18,371 nt of DNA, taken from an uncultured Coriobacteriaceae bacterium (GTDB taxonomy: Bacteria > Actinomycetota > Coriobacteriia > Coriobacteriales > Atopobiaceae). Made by a program: the position numbers and the translations under genes. This document shows positions 7,854 to 13,955 of the stretch, in pieces. The notes under the pieces were generated by a model. It searched no databases. It worked only from the letters and a program-made list of their open reading frames with translations, and was not told the origin of the DNA. Every line of letters begins with the position of its first letter. Within the stretch, counting starts at the first letter, position 1. The stretch spans positions 1 through 18,371 of the forward strand of contig UWSJ01000035.1 in assembly GCA_900549525.1 (NCBI GenBank), written 5' to 3'.

Positions 7854-8197
7854 CACGACACCTCCAGCTCGGTGTGGTGCAGCCTGCCGTCCCACGTGTG
7901 GAGCGGCAGCACGGAGCGCACGGTCATCTCGCGCGAGCCGTCGACCGTCACGAGCGCCCCCACCCGTGGCACGCCCCCGACGGAGTTGACCGCGTCCACC
8001 CACACGGTGCCGCCGGGCTGGCCGAAGACCTCGTAGTCCCCGGCGAAGCCCCCGGACGAGCGGGCGGCGCCGCCCTCGAACCGCACGTGCTTCGTGACGT
8101 TCTCCGGGCCGAACGACCCGCCCACGCCGGACGACGGGTCGGCCGGGTCGCGCCACGTCATCGTGGACGGCAGCAGCGAGAGGGGTATGGGCCTCAT
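7853..8197 (-). CDS. Head closure / head-tail stopper protein
   Basis: 114 residues from ATG at 8197, overlapping the preceding stop as ATGA (8194-8197). It begins MRPIPLSLLPSTMTWRDP, then ENVTKHVRFEGG, EVFGQPGGTVWVDAVNSVGG, and ends with VTVDGSREMTVRSVLPLHTW followed by HHTELEV. The 'pip..LLp.tvt' opening and the terminal 'v.....w...g..hH.El.l' segment are typical of putative minor capsid or head-closure proteins that follow the connector adaptor in Gram-positive phages. It likely seals the head and provides the platform for the tail. Function is inferred from order and pattern. Confidence 0.78.
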   Translation of the reverse strand: MRPIPLSLLPSTMTWRDPADPSSGVGGSFGPENVTKHVRFEGGAARSSGGFAGDYEVFGQPGGTVWVDAVNSVGGVPRVGALVTVDGSREMTVRSVLPLHTWDGRLHHTELEVS

Positions 8198-8553
8198 ACG
8201 CCGCCCACGACCCTCGCGAGCAGGCCCGTGCCCACCAGCTGCCGCCGCGCGGCGGCGCGGATGGCCCCGGCGGCGTCGGAGCCGCCGGAGCCGCCGGACA
8301 CGGAGAACTTGCCGATGGTGAAGCCGCCGTCCCCCGCCCCGTGCGTGCCGCCCGTCTCCGAGTCTGCCAGCACGGCGGAGCACACGGCGCGCACCCACGC
8401 GCCTGCCTGCAGCTCGCCCTCCGGCTCGTTCGGCCACGTGAGGTCGCGCACCAGCGCCTCGGCGTGCGGCAGCAGGGAGCCGAAGGACTCCCGGGACACC
8501 GCCATGCCGAAGGCCTTCGTCATGTCCTCGTAGGTCACCTCCGGCGCGGCCAC
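8194..8553 (-). CDS. Head-tail connector adaptor protein
   Basis: 119 residues from GTG at 8553, one base after the major capsid stop (8555-8557). The N-terminal half is helical (MTKAFGMAVSRESFGSLLPH, then AEALVRDLTWPNE), followed by GAWVRAVCSAVLADSE, a Gly/Ser-rich stretch (KFSVSGGSGGSDAAGAI) and a terminal helix RQLVGTGLLARVV. A helical protein of ~110-120 residues directly after the capsid gene, with a disordered Gly/Ser loop near the C-terminus, fits the gp6/gp15-like connector family that binds the portal. No diagnostic residue motif is visible, so the call leans on gene order. Confidence 0.7.
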   Translation of the reverse strand: MAAPEVTYEDMTKAFGMAVSRESFGSLLPHAEALVRDLTWPNEPEGELQAGAWVRAVCSAVLADSETGGTHGAGDGGFTIGKFSVSGGSGGSDAAGAIRAAARRQLVGTGLLARVVGGV

Positions 8554-8554
8554 G

Positions 8555-9487
8555 CTACTTCGCCGCCTTGGCCCTGCTGACCTCTGAGGCGGCGACGGCG
8601 GTGGCGGCGGTGTGGGCGTAGATGAGCGCCTTCCGGTTCTCGAAGACGAGCAGGTCGTGGAAGACGCGGTACTGCCAGAGGTGCGCGTCCTTGCCCTGGT
8701 TCACGTCCGGGGCGAAGTAGCGCAGCGTCTGGTGCTTCTGGATGGCGGCGACGGCGCTCGGGTGGACGATGAGGAAGTTCAGCGCCATGGCGCCGGTGGC
8801 GGCCTTGTAGCCGCCCGCCTGCTGACCGGAGGTCTTGCCGTCGTTGAGCGTGACCTTTGAGACAAAGCGGCTGGACGGCACGGTCACGATCTTCATGTCG
8901 TCGAAGGTCGAGAACGTGCCGTTGGGGGCCTCGCCCTGGCCGATGCGGTAGTTCTGCGCCTTGCGGAGCAGGCCCTTCACGGCGCTGGTGCAGTAGAGGA
9001 CGCACTGCGCGAGGTTCGCGCCGGTGTCCTCCACGGCCTCCTCGCCCGCGAGGACGGCGTCGAGAGCCGCGTCGGGGGCCGTGAGGTTGGCGGCGACCGT
9101 GGTACCAGCGCCCTGCGCGAGCTTGGCGAAGCGGATGGCGTCGACCTCGGGGATGACCTTGGTGCGCTCGAACTCGGCCATGACGTTGGCGGAGACGATG
9201 GCGGCGCGCTCCTCGTCGTCCATGGCGTCGACCTCGAACTGGCGGCCACGGTCGTAGGAGAGCTTCAGCGTCTCCCAGTCCGTGGTGACCGAGCCGGGCA
9301 CGAAGCCCGCCGCCCGGTCGTAGTTGCCGAGGCCGTCCATGGCGATCTTGGCGACCTTGATTTCCCCGGCGCTGGTCATGTCGCCGAGAAGGTCGCCGTT
9401 CATCGACAGGTCGCTGGTCAGGGTCTCGCGCTCGATGATCTTGTCGAGTCGGCTGGTGAACTTGGTTACGTAGGCTCCGAGTGCCAT
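8555..9487 (-). CDS. Major capsid protein (HK97-fold type)
   Basis: 310 residues from ATG at 9487, overlapping the scaffold stop by one base (TAATG), with AAGGAGGAG as a strong ribosome binding site inside the end of the scaffold gene. Motifs: VTKFTSRLDKIIERETLTSD at the N-terminus, GEIKVAKIAMDGLGNYDRA (~41-59), TTDWETLKLSYDRGRQFEVD (~68-87), MDDEERAAIVSANVMAEFER (~88-107) and VIPEVDAIRFAKLAQ (~110-124). The 'l.yDRgr.f.vD..d.de' plus 'vip.vDa.rfakla' arrangement is the hallmark of capsid proteins that accompany GP20-type scaffolds. A separate scaffold gene is present and no protease is seen, consistent with scaffold-driven, not delta-domain, assembly. Confidence 0.93.
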   Translation of the reverse strand: MALGAYVTKFTSRLDKIIERETLTSDLSMNGDLLGDMTSAGEIKVAKIAMDGLGNYDRAAGFVPGSVTTDWETLKLSYDRGRQFEVDAMDDEERAAIVSANVMAEFERTKVIPEVDAIRFAKLAQGAGTTVAANLTAPDAALDAVLAGEEAVEDTGANLAQCVLYCTSAVKGLLRKAQNYRIGQGEAPNGTFSTFDDMKIVTVPSSRFVSKVTLNDGKTSGQQAGGYKAATGAMALNFLIVHPSAVAAIQKHQTLRYFAPDVNQGKDAHLWQYRVFHDLLVFENRKALIYAHTAATAVAASEVSRAKAAK

Positions 9488-10044
9488 TACTCCTCCTTGA
9501 TGCCCATGGCCCGGTCGAGCGCGGCGTCGATGTCGGACGCCGCCCCCTCGGGCCTAGCCTCCGTCGCGCCGGGGTTGGCGCGGCGACCGAACAGGTAGGG
9601 GTAGCTGGACTTCAGGCCGTCGACGTCAAGGCCGTCCGCCTTGCCGTCCTTGACCGTGACGCCGGACATGTCGACGTGGCTGAACAACGCCGGGGCGTCG
9701 ATGCAGCCGGACTCGGCGAGCGCTGACTGCACCACGAGCGCCTTCTCGCGCTCGGCCCACTGGGCCTTGCTCGCGTCGTACTCCTCGCTCGCGCGGGCCA
9801 GCGCCTCGTCGACGGCCCTCTGCACGTCCTCGGCGGTCTTCATGCCCTCGACGTCCTTCTTCAGCTTGTCGAGCTGCGCCGTGACGTCCTCCACGCGCTG
9901 CCGGGCCTCGTCGCGCTGGGCGCGGTAGTCCTCGGCGGCTCGCTGCCAGTCGGGGCCTCCCTTCGGCTTGGCGTCGCCCGTCTGTTCGGGCGCGGTCGCC
10001 TCCGGCTCGGCCTTCGTCTCGGTGTCGGTGGTCTCTTCGGCCAT
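9487..10044 (-). CDS. Capsid scaffolding protein (GP20-like)
   Basis: 185 residues from ATG at 10044 behind a purine-rich GAGGGATGGGGGA. The N-terminus is acidic and disordered (Glu/Thr/Ala-rich, residues 1-30), then a long coiled coil spans about residues 32-105 (DYRAQRDEARQRVEDVTAQL, KLKKDVEGMKTAEDVQRAVD), followed by ALVVQSALAESGCIDAPALF (~107-126) and SYPYLFGRR near the C-terminus. This is the standard layout of phage scaffolding proteins; the 'al...L...g..d...l...vD' piece is shared by that family. It sits immediately before the capsid gene. It should be an internal assembly core, removed or degraded on maturation. Confidence 0.88.
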   Translation of the reverse strand: MAEETTDTETKAEPEATAPEQTGDAKPKGGPDWQRAAEDYRAQRDEARQRVEDVTAQLDKLKKDVEGMKTAEDVQRAVDEALARASEEYDASKAQWAEREKALVVQSALAESGCIDAPALFSHVDMSGVTVKDGKADGLDVDGLKSSYPYLFGRRANPGATEARPEGAASDIDAALDRAMGIKEE

Positions 10045-10126
10045 TCGTCCCCCATCCCTCGTCCCGGGCGTTTGTTGGGCGGTTCACTCCGCCTGCCGGG
10101 TGGCGCGTGGGCCGCGCCGTGCCTAT

Positions 10127-10145
10127 GGGAGGGTCGGCCCCTCCC
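10127..10145 (-). other. GC-rich hairpin in the leader of the scaffold gene
   Basis: A perfect 7-bp inverted repeat (GGGAGGG with CCCTCCC, 5-nt loop) lies about 80 nt upstream of the scaffold start. It is the second of two hairpins in the 179-nt gene-free stretch 10045-10223, one of the longest intergenic gaps in the late operon. No T-tract follows, so it is not a convincing terminator. It may stabilise the processed capsid mRNA or slow elongation. Nothing else (promoter, small ORF with SD) is clear in this gap. Confidence 0.45.
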
Positions 10146-10186
10146 CTGCCACGGGAGATGTTCGGCGGCGCGTCACGGGCACGAGG

Positions 10187-10212
10187 AAGGCCCCCGGGTG
10201 AGCGGGGGCCTT
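10187..10212 (-). terminator. Strong hairpin after the toxin/YjcQ genes (possible terminator or mRNA stabiliser)
   Basis: A perfect 10-bp stem (AAGGCCCCCG with CGGGGGCCTT) and 6-nt loop, located just downstream of the YjcQ-like gene and upstream of the scaffold gene. The arm begins AAGGCCC like the intrinsic terminator at 16275-16296. No U-run follows on the minus strand (CCTCGTG), so termination would be inefficient. Because scaffold and capsid lie downstream without a visible promoter of their own, partial termination, an RNA-processing site or 5'-end protection of the capsid message are more plausible than complete termination. Confidence 0.55.
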
Positions 10213-10223
10213 CGGGCCGTGCG

Positions 10224-10619
10224 TTAGGTTGTCTGGGGCGGGGCTAGAGGCCCATGGCCTTCTGGACGGTCGCGGCGACGACGCCGACGAGGATGGACTG
10301 GAAAGGCCTCGCCGAGGGCCTTCCGGGCGGCGGACATGCCCGGGTCGTCGCGAAGGAGCGTCGCCCCGTCGCGGGTGATGCCCCAGCCCGGCTCCGTCAC
10401 GAGCGAGTCTCGGGACGAGACGATGAGCGGGGCGTACGAGACGCCGGAGAGGTAGCCGCCGTCGATGGCGGATCGCATGACGCGGTCGAAGAAGACGGGG
10501 TTCACGCCCGCGAACTCGCGCAGCTTCCCCTCGTCGGGGTCGACGCCCTCGTCCATGCAGGCGTAGCAGTACGAGAGCACCATGAAGAGCACCGCGTCGA
10601 ACTTGTCGGGGGCGGTCAC
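10224..10619 (-). CDS. YjcQ-like protein, probable frameshift near the C-terminus
   Basis: 131 residues as read, from GTG at 10619, overlapping the upstream stop as GTGA (10616-10619). The N-terminus MTAPDKFDAVLFMVLSYCYA, a mid helix GKLREFAGVNPVFFDRVMRS, DGGYLSGVSY and the GWGITRDGATLLRDD segment follow the YjcQ family pattern (a small winged-helix-like protein common in phages, function unknown). After residue ~106 the frame turns into an Arg/Pro-rich run (PVHPRRRRRRDRPE) unlike the family. Dropping one base near 10300-10304 gives QSILVGVVAATVQKAMGL and a stop at 10244, a far more protein-like amphipathic end (124 residues total). So either the sequence carries an indel error or the C-terminus has drifted. 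The family call is moderate. Confidence 0.7.
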   Translation of the reverse strand: MTAPDKFDAVLFMVLSYCYACMDEGVDPDEGKLREFAGVNPVFFDRVMRSAIDGGYLSGVSYAPLIVSSRDSLVTEPGWGITRDGATLLRDDPGMSAARKALGEAFPVHPRRRRRRDRPEGHGPLAPPQTT

Positions 10620-10822
10620 GCTACCTCCTCGATGGACGTGACCTCAGCCGCCGGACAGTCAATCAGCGTCCCGACGGGGCCGCGAATGTAGAACGACTCC
10701 GGCTCGTCAGGCTCCTCGGCGAACGACTGGTAGCCATCGTATACCCCGGTCTCCTCGCCCCCGTCATCGAAGGTCAGCCTGACCTTCCTGCCGACCAGAC
10801 CCTCGGTTCCGCCGACCCTCAT
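10616..10822 (-). CDS. Small acidic protein, candidate immunity protein for the MuF toxin
   Basis: 68 residues from ATG at 10822, overlapping the MuF-toxin stop as ATGA (10819-10822), so translation of the two should be coupled. The sequence GLVGRKVRLTFDDGGEETGV then YDGYQSFAEEPDEPESFYI and a C-terminal PAAEVTSIEEV suggests a small beta-barrel with a strong net negative charge (many Asp/Glu, few Lys/Arg). Polymorphic toxin loci place the cognate immunity gene immediately after the toxin, and immunity proteins to RNase-type toxins are often small and acidic. I do not recognise a named immunity family, so the role is inferred from coupling, charge and position only. An ordinary phage accessory protein is the alternative. 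Confidence 0.6.
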   Translation of the reverse strand: MRVGGTEGLVGRKVRLTFDDGGEETGVYDGYQSFAEEPDEPESFYIRGPVGTLIDCPAAEVTSIEEVA

Positions 10823-12477
10823 TGCCCGCCCTCCTTCGGCAGATAGGGGACTGGATGCGTCCCCGTCTTCGAGTAGTGAATCTTGACCATCGACGTGTCG
10901 AGCCTCGACCCGTCCTCGGCAACAATATACCCGACCGCTCTTCCGGCATCGTAAATCTCGCTGCCGTTCCAGTTCCCCGCCCTGTTAACCATCGGCTCGC
11001 CCTTCCCGACTGCCCTTTCGGTCAGCTCAACCACGTCGGCCTCGGGGATGGCGAAGGCGCTCGGAGCGTCATATCCCTTCTTCCTGCAGCTCTCAACCTT
11101 CCTCGCATAGCCATCGGTTCCCGGTATGTGCTTGCGGAGCGACCCCATGTTCACCGAATTCGGCAAAGGCCCCCGCACGCGCTCGTCACGCCTCCTCTCC
11201 GCCGCCGCCCTGTCGATGGCGTATCTGACTTCCCGTTCCTGCCCGGCCCTGTCCATGGTCTTGAAGCCGGGCGTCGACGCCAGAAGCTCCTCGACCCTGC
11301 TGGCGCTCGCGCCCTTGGCCCTGATGCGGTCGCGGGACTCGTCGAGCGCGGCGCGCACGCTCTTCGGGCTGCGGTTGAGCGGCTGGACGTTGACCGGCCT
11401 CCCGTCCGCGCCGAACGCCCGCTCGCGGTCGGGCCTGCGCTGGAGCCCCGGGTTCTCGCGCATGAGCGTGCGCTGTGCCTGCTGGGCGCGTCCCAGCCGG
11501 AGCCTCGCGCCCGCCGAGTCCAGCCCCTGCGCCTCAAGCTCCGCCGCCTCGCGCTTGGCGTCGCGGATCTTGCGCTCGTTGGCCCGCTGCCGCTGCAGGA
11601 GGGCGTAGGTCTCGGCCGGGTCGTGCCCCGCGTCCTCGTCGGGGGTGTGGCTCCAGCGCCTCTCCTGCCCCGGCCTGAACGGCCCCATGGAGTGCAGGCA
11701 GTTCGGCTCGCGCATGCCGTCCCACGCCCCGGACTCATGGAGGCCGGGGTATTTGACGCCGTCAACCTCCACCGGGCCGTCCAGCCCGTACACCTCGCCC
11801 TGCCAGACGCGGTGCGACTCTCGCGCCCCCCGGTGGCTGTCGACCTCCACGAGCCGTATCCCGGCGCGGCGGCAGAACGACTCCGTGTCGTCGTTCGCGG
11901 CCTGCCTCACGAGCGTCTGCAGGTGGCGGCGCATTACGACGTCGGGCCGCTCCCTGCGCCCGCTCGCGTAGTCCACGGTGCGTATGCCGCGCTCCGCCAT
12001 GCGGCGCACGGCCTCGGCGACGCCCTCCTCCTCGGAGATGACCTTGCCCGCCACCCTCGGGACGATGTCGGTGACGATGGCCCGGTAGCTCGCCTGCGCG
12101 TCCGCCGCCATGGACAGGTTGCACCGGCGCTGGAAGTCGCCGAGAAGCGAGAGCAGCTCGTCGCCCGTGCGGTTGAGCTTGCCGAACGCCTCGGGGTTTC
12201 TGGCCCTGATTACCTGCAGGTCGACCCGCCGCGAGCGCTCAAGCGCCCTCTCCGCCTCGGCCGCGCACCTCGCGGACAGCCCCTCGGCGGAGCCTCCCAG
12301 CGCCGACAGCACGATCGCCGGTATCGCCCCGGAGTCCGCGATGGCGCGCGCGAGGTCGGCACCGGCCACGGACGCCACGAGCCTCGTCATCACCATCGAC
12401 AGCGCCCCGTCCGCGAGGGCCTGCACGGCGTCGCCCGGCCCCTGCCCGAGCGCGGCCAGCTCGTCCGGGGTCAGCAC
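10819..12477 (-). CDS. MuF-type minor capsid protein with C-terminal Ntox50-like toxin domain
   Basis: 552 residues from GTG at 12477, overlapping the portal stop by one base (TAGTG). The frame is open far upstream but that part is a shadow of portal and terminase. Residues ~1-275 are a phage minor capsid protein 2/MuF domain: TPDELAALG at the start, RHLQTLVRQAANDDTESFC (~184-202), ESHRVWQGEVYGLDG (~220-234) and NCLHSMGPFRPG (~259-270), matching the family's 'hr.WqGkvysl..g' and 'NCrHsf.pf.pG'. Residues ~285-435 are charged helical linker. Residues ~446-550 resemble bacterial toxin 50: RKHIPGTDGY (448-457), NWNGSEIYDAGRAVGYIV (502-519) and KIHYSKTGTHPVPYLP (532-547). MuF proteins enter the capsid beside the portal, and MuF-linked polymorphic toxins are a known class. 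Catalytic residues are unknown; the His/Tyr/Ser/Lys cluster is a candidate. Confidence 0.88.
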   Translation of the reverse strand: MLTPDELAALGQGPGDAVQALADGALSMVMTRLVASVAGADLARAIADSGAIPAIVLSALGGSAEGLSARCAAEAERALERSRRVDLQVIRARNPEAFGKLNRTGDELLSLLGDFQRRCNLSMAADAQASYRAIVTDIVPRVAGKVISEEEGVAEAVRRMAERGIRTVDYASGRRERPDVVMRRHLQTLVRQAANDDTESFCRRAGIRLVEVDSHRGARESHRVWQGEVYGLDGPVEVDGVKYPGLHESGAWDGMREPNCLHSMGPFRPGQERRWSHTPDEDAGHDPAETYALLQRQRANERKIRDAKREAAELEAQGLDSAGARLRLGRAQQAQRTLMRENPGLQRRPDRERAFGADGRPVNVQPLNRSPKSVRAALDESRDRIRAKGASASRVEELLASTPGFKTMDRAGQEREVRYAIDRAAAERRRDERVRGPLPNSVNMGSLRKHIPGTDGYARKVESCRKKGYDAPSAFAIPEADVVELTERAVGKGEPMVNRAGNWNGSEIYDAGRAVGYIVAEDGSRLDTSMVKIHYSKTGTHPVPYLPKEGGQ

Positions 12478-13937
12478 TACAGCGCCGCCTCGCCGGGCAT
12501 CGGCTCGGAGGGAATCGCGGCGGGCACCGACGCGGAGGCGGACGCCTCGCCCGCGAGCCTGCGGGCCGTGGCCTCGTCCTCGCCCTTGAAGCGGGCGCGG
12601 TACTCCCACGGCGCGGCCACCCCGGCGGCGAGCTCGGCCATGAACTGGGCCTTCTCGGCGGGCGTGTCCTCGATGATGGAGTCGTCCCACGTCACGTCGA
12701 CGCGGCCGAAGTCCCCCGTCGGAAGCCCCAGCACGCTGCGGGCGCAGCTGCACGCCGCGCCGAGCATCCGCGACAGCGACGCGCCGACCGCCGCCTCGTG
12801 CTTGCGCAGGTTGCGCATGAGGGCGCTGGAGTCGGCGCTGACCTCGGTGGCGGTCTTCAGGCCGCCGGACTTGGACAGCGTGAAGTAGTTCTGGCCGAAG
12901 CCCGTGAGGTCGCCCAGCTCCGCGAGCGCCACGTCCAGCATCTCCCGGAGCTGCGAGCTGCGTATGGCGGGCTGGAAGGTCTCGATGACGTCGCCGCCCG
13001 TGACGCCCTGCACGGCGCGGATGACGGTCTCCTCCGGGGCCGACGGCAGCGCCACCGTCCTCCCGTCGGGGCCGGTCACGGGGGTCAGCAGCTCGTCGCT
13101 CATGAAGACGCGTGGCTTGGTGACGGCCAGCTCGCGCACGATCGTGTCGAAGGCGGAGTCCACGGCCCTCACCGCGTCCAGCGCGTCGTGGAAGACCGAC
13201 TGCCCCATGGGCGACACGTCCGCCACGACGTTGTCGACCGCCGGGCGCACGACGCAGAAGGTGGGCAGCGGCTGGCCCGTGTCGAGGTCGTCGACGAACC
13301 CCGGCGGGACGAGCCTCCGGCCCTCCTCGTCGAAGAACGCCGGGCGCACGTGGTACGTGCCGGTCACCGGGTCGAGCAGGTGCGCCACGGCCTGCGTGAC
13401 GGTCCTCCCGCCGACCCTGGCCCTCGTGGCGAAGGCGCACTCGCTCACGCCCTCCTCGTCCCAGCTGAGCGGGAGCACCATGCGGGCGTCGTAGCGGCGC
13501 ACCCGCATCGTCGGGGGCACGGACGCGTCGCCCGGCACCTCGAACGCGAGCGCCATGGCCCCGGTGCCCAGGGCGAAGGCCCGCTCGACGCACCTCTGTC
13601 CCAGCGGCAGCAGGCCCATGTCTGCCGCCCAGCGGTGCAGCCACGCGTTGGACACCTCCCCCTCGGCGGCGAACTCGGTGCCCTCGTCGAACATCAGGCT
13701 GGCCCACTCGCGGCACACGCGGCGGGCCGGGTGCAGGGAGTAGGTGCGCACGGGGCGGGACTTTGGCTGACCGGTCGACCAGTCCACCACCCGGCGCGAG
13801 TACCACGCGGCGCTCGCCGTGTACCACTCCCACCACCGGGCCACGTCGTCCGACATGGACACGTACGGGGCGCGTCCCAGCCCCTCGGACAGCCACTTCG
13901 CGACGCACTGCGGCACCGACCACTCGTCCACTGACAT
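12477..13937 (-). CDS. Portal protein
   Basis: 486 residues if started at ATG 13937, which has GAGGTGA about 8 nt upstream; GTG at 13949 would add four residues but lies within that ribosome binding site. Conserved features: WWEWYTASAAWY, then TGQPKSRPVRTYSLHPARRV (~54-73), CREWASLMFDEGTEFA and a central CVERAFALGTGAMALAFEV, with PLPTFCVVRPAVDNVV and SVFHDALDAVRAVDSAFD (the portal helix-and-loop region) later. This is the SPP1/Gram-positive siphovirus portal type. It forms the dodecameric DNA-entry ring and docks terminase and connector. The C-terminus is Ala-rich (ASASASVPAAIPSEP). Its stop overlaps the MuF start, the usual portal-MuF pairing. Confidence 0.92.
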   Translation of the reverse strand: MSVDEWSVPQCVAKWLSEGLGRAPYVSMSDDVARWWEWYTASAAWYSRRVVDWSTGQPKSRPVRTYSLHPARRVCREWASLMFDEGTEFAAEGEVSNAWLHRWAADMGLLPLGQRCVERAFALGTGAMALAFEVPGDASVPPTMRVRRYDARMVLPLSWDEEGVSECAFATRARVGGRTVTQAVAHLLDPVTGTYHVRPAFFDEEGRRLVPPGFVDDLDTGQPLPTFCVVRPAVDNVVADVSPMGQSVFHDALDAVRAVDSAFDTIVRELAVTKPRVFMSDELLTPVTGPDGRTVALPSAPEETVIRAVQGVTGGDVIETFQPAIRSSQLREMLDVALAELGDLTGFGQNYFTLSKSGGLKTATEVSADSSALMRNLRKHEAAVGASLSRMLGAACSCARSVLGLPTGDFGRVDVTWDDSIIEDTPAEKAQFMAELAAGVAAPWEYRARFKGEDEATARRLAGEASASASVPAAIPSEPMPGEAAL

Positions 13938-13955
13938 ACGGCCCCTCACCTCGGG

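Noticed and set aside
10822..12888. Long plus-strand open frame (688 codons) opposite the MuF and portal genes
   Set aside because: Same antisense shadow behaviour; the minus strand encodes a recognisable MuF and portal protein.
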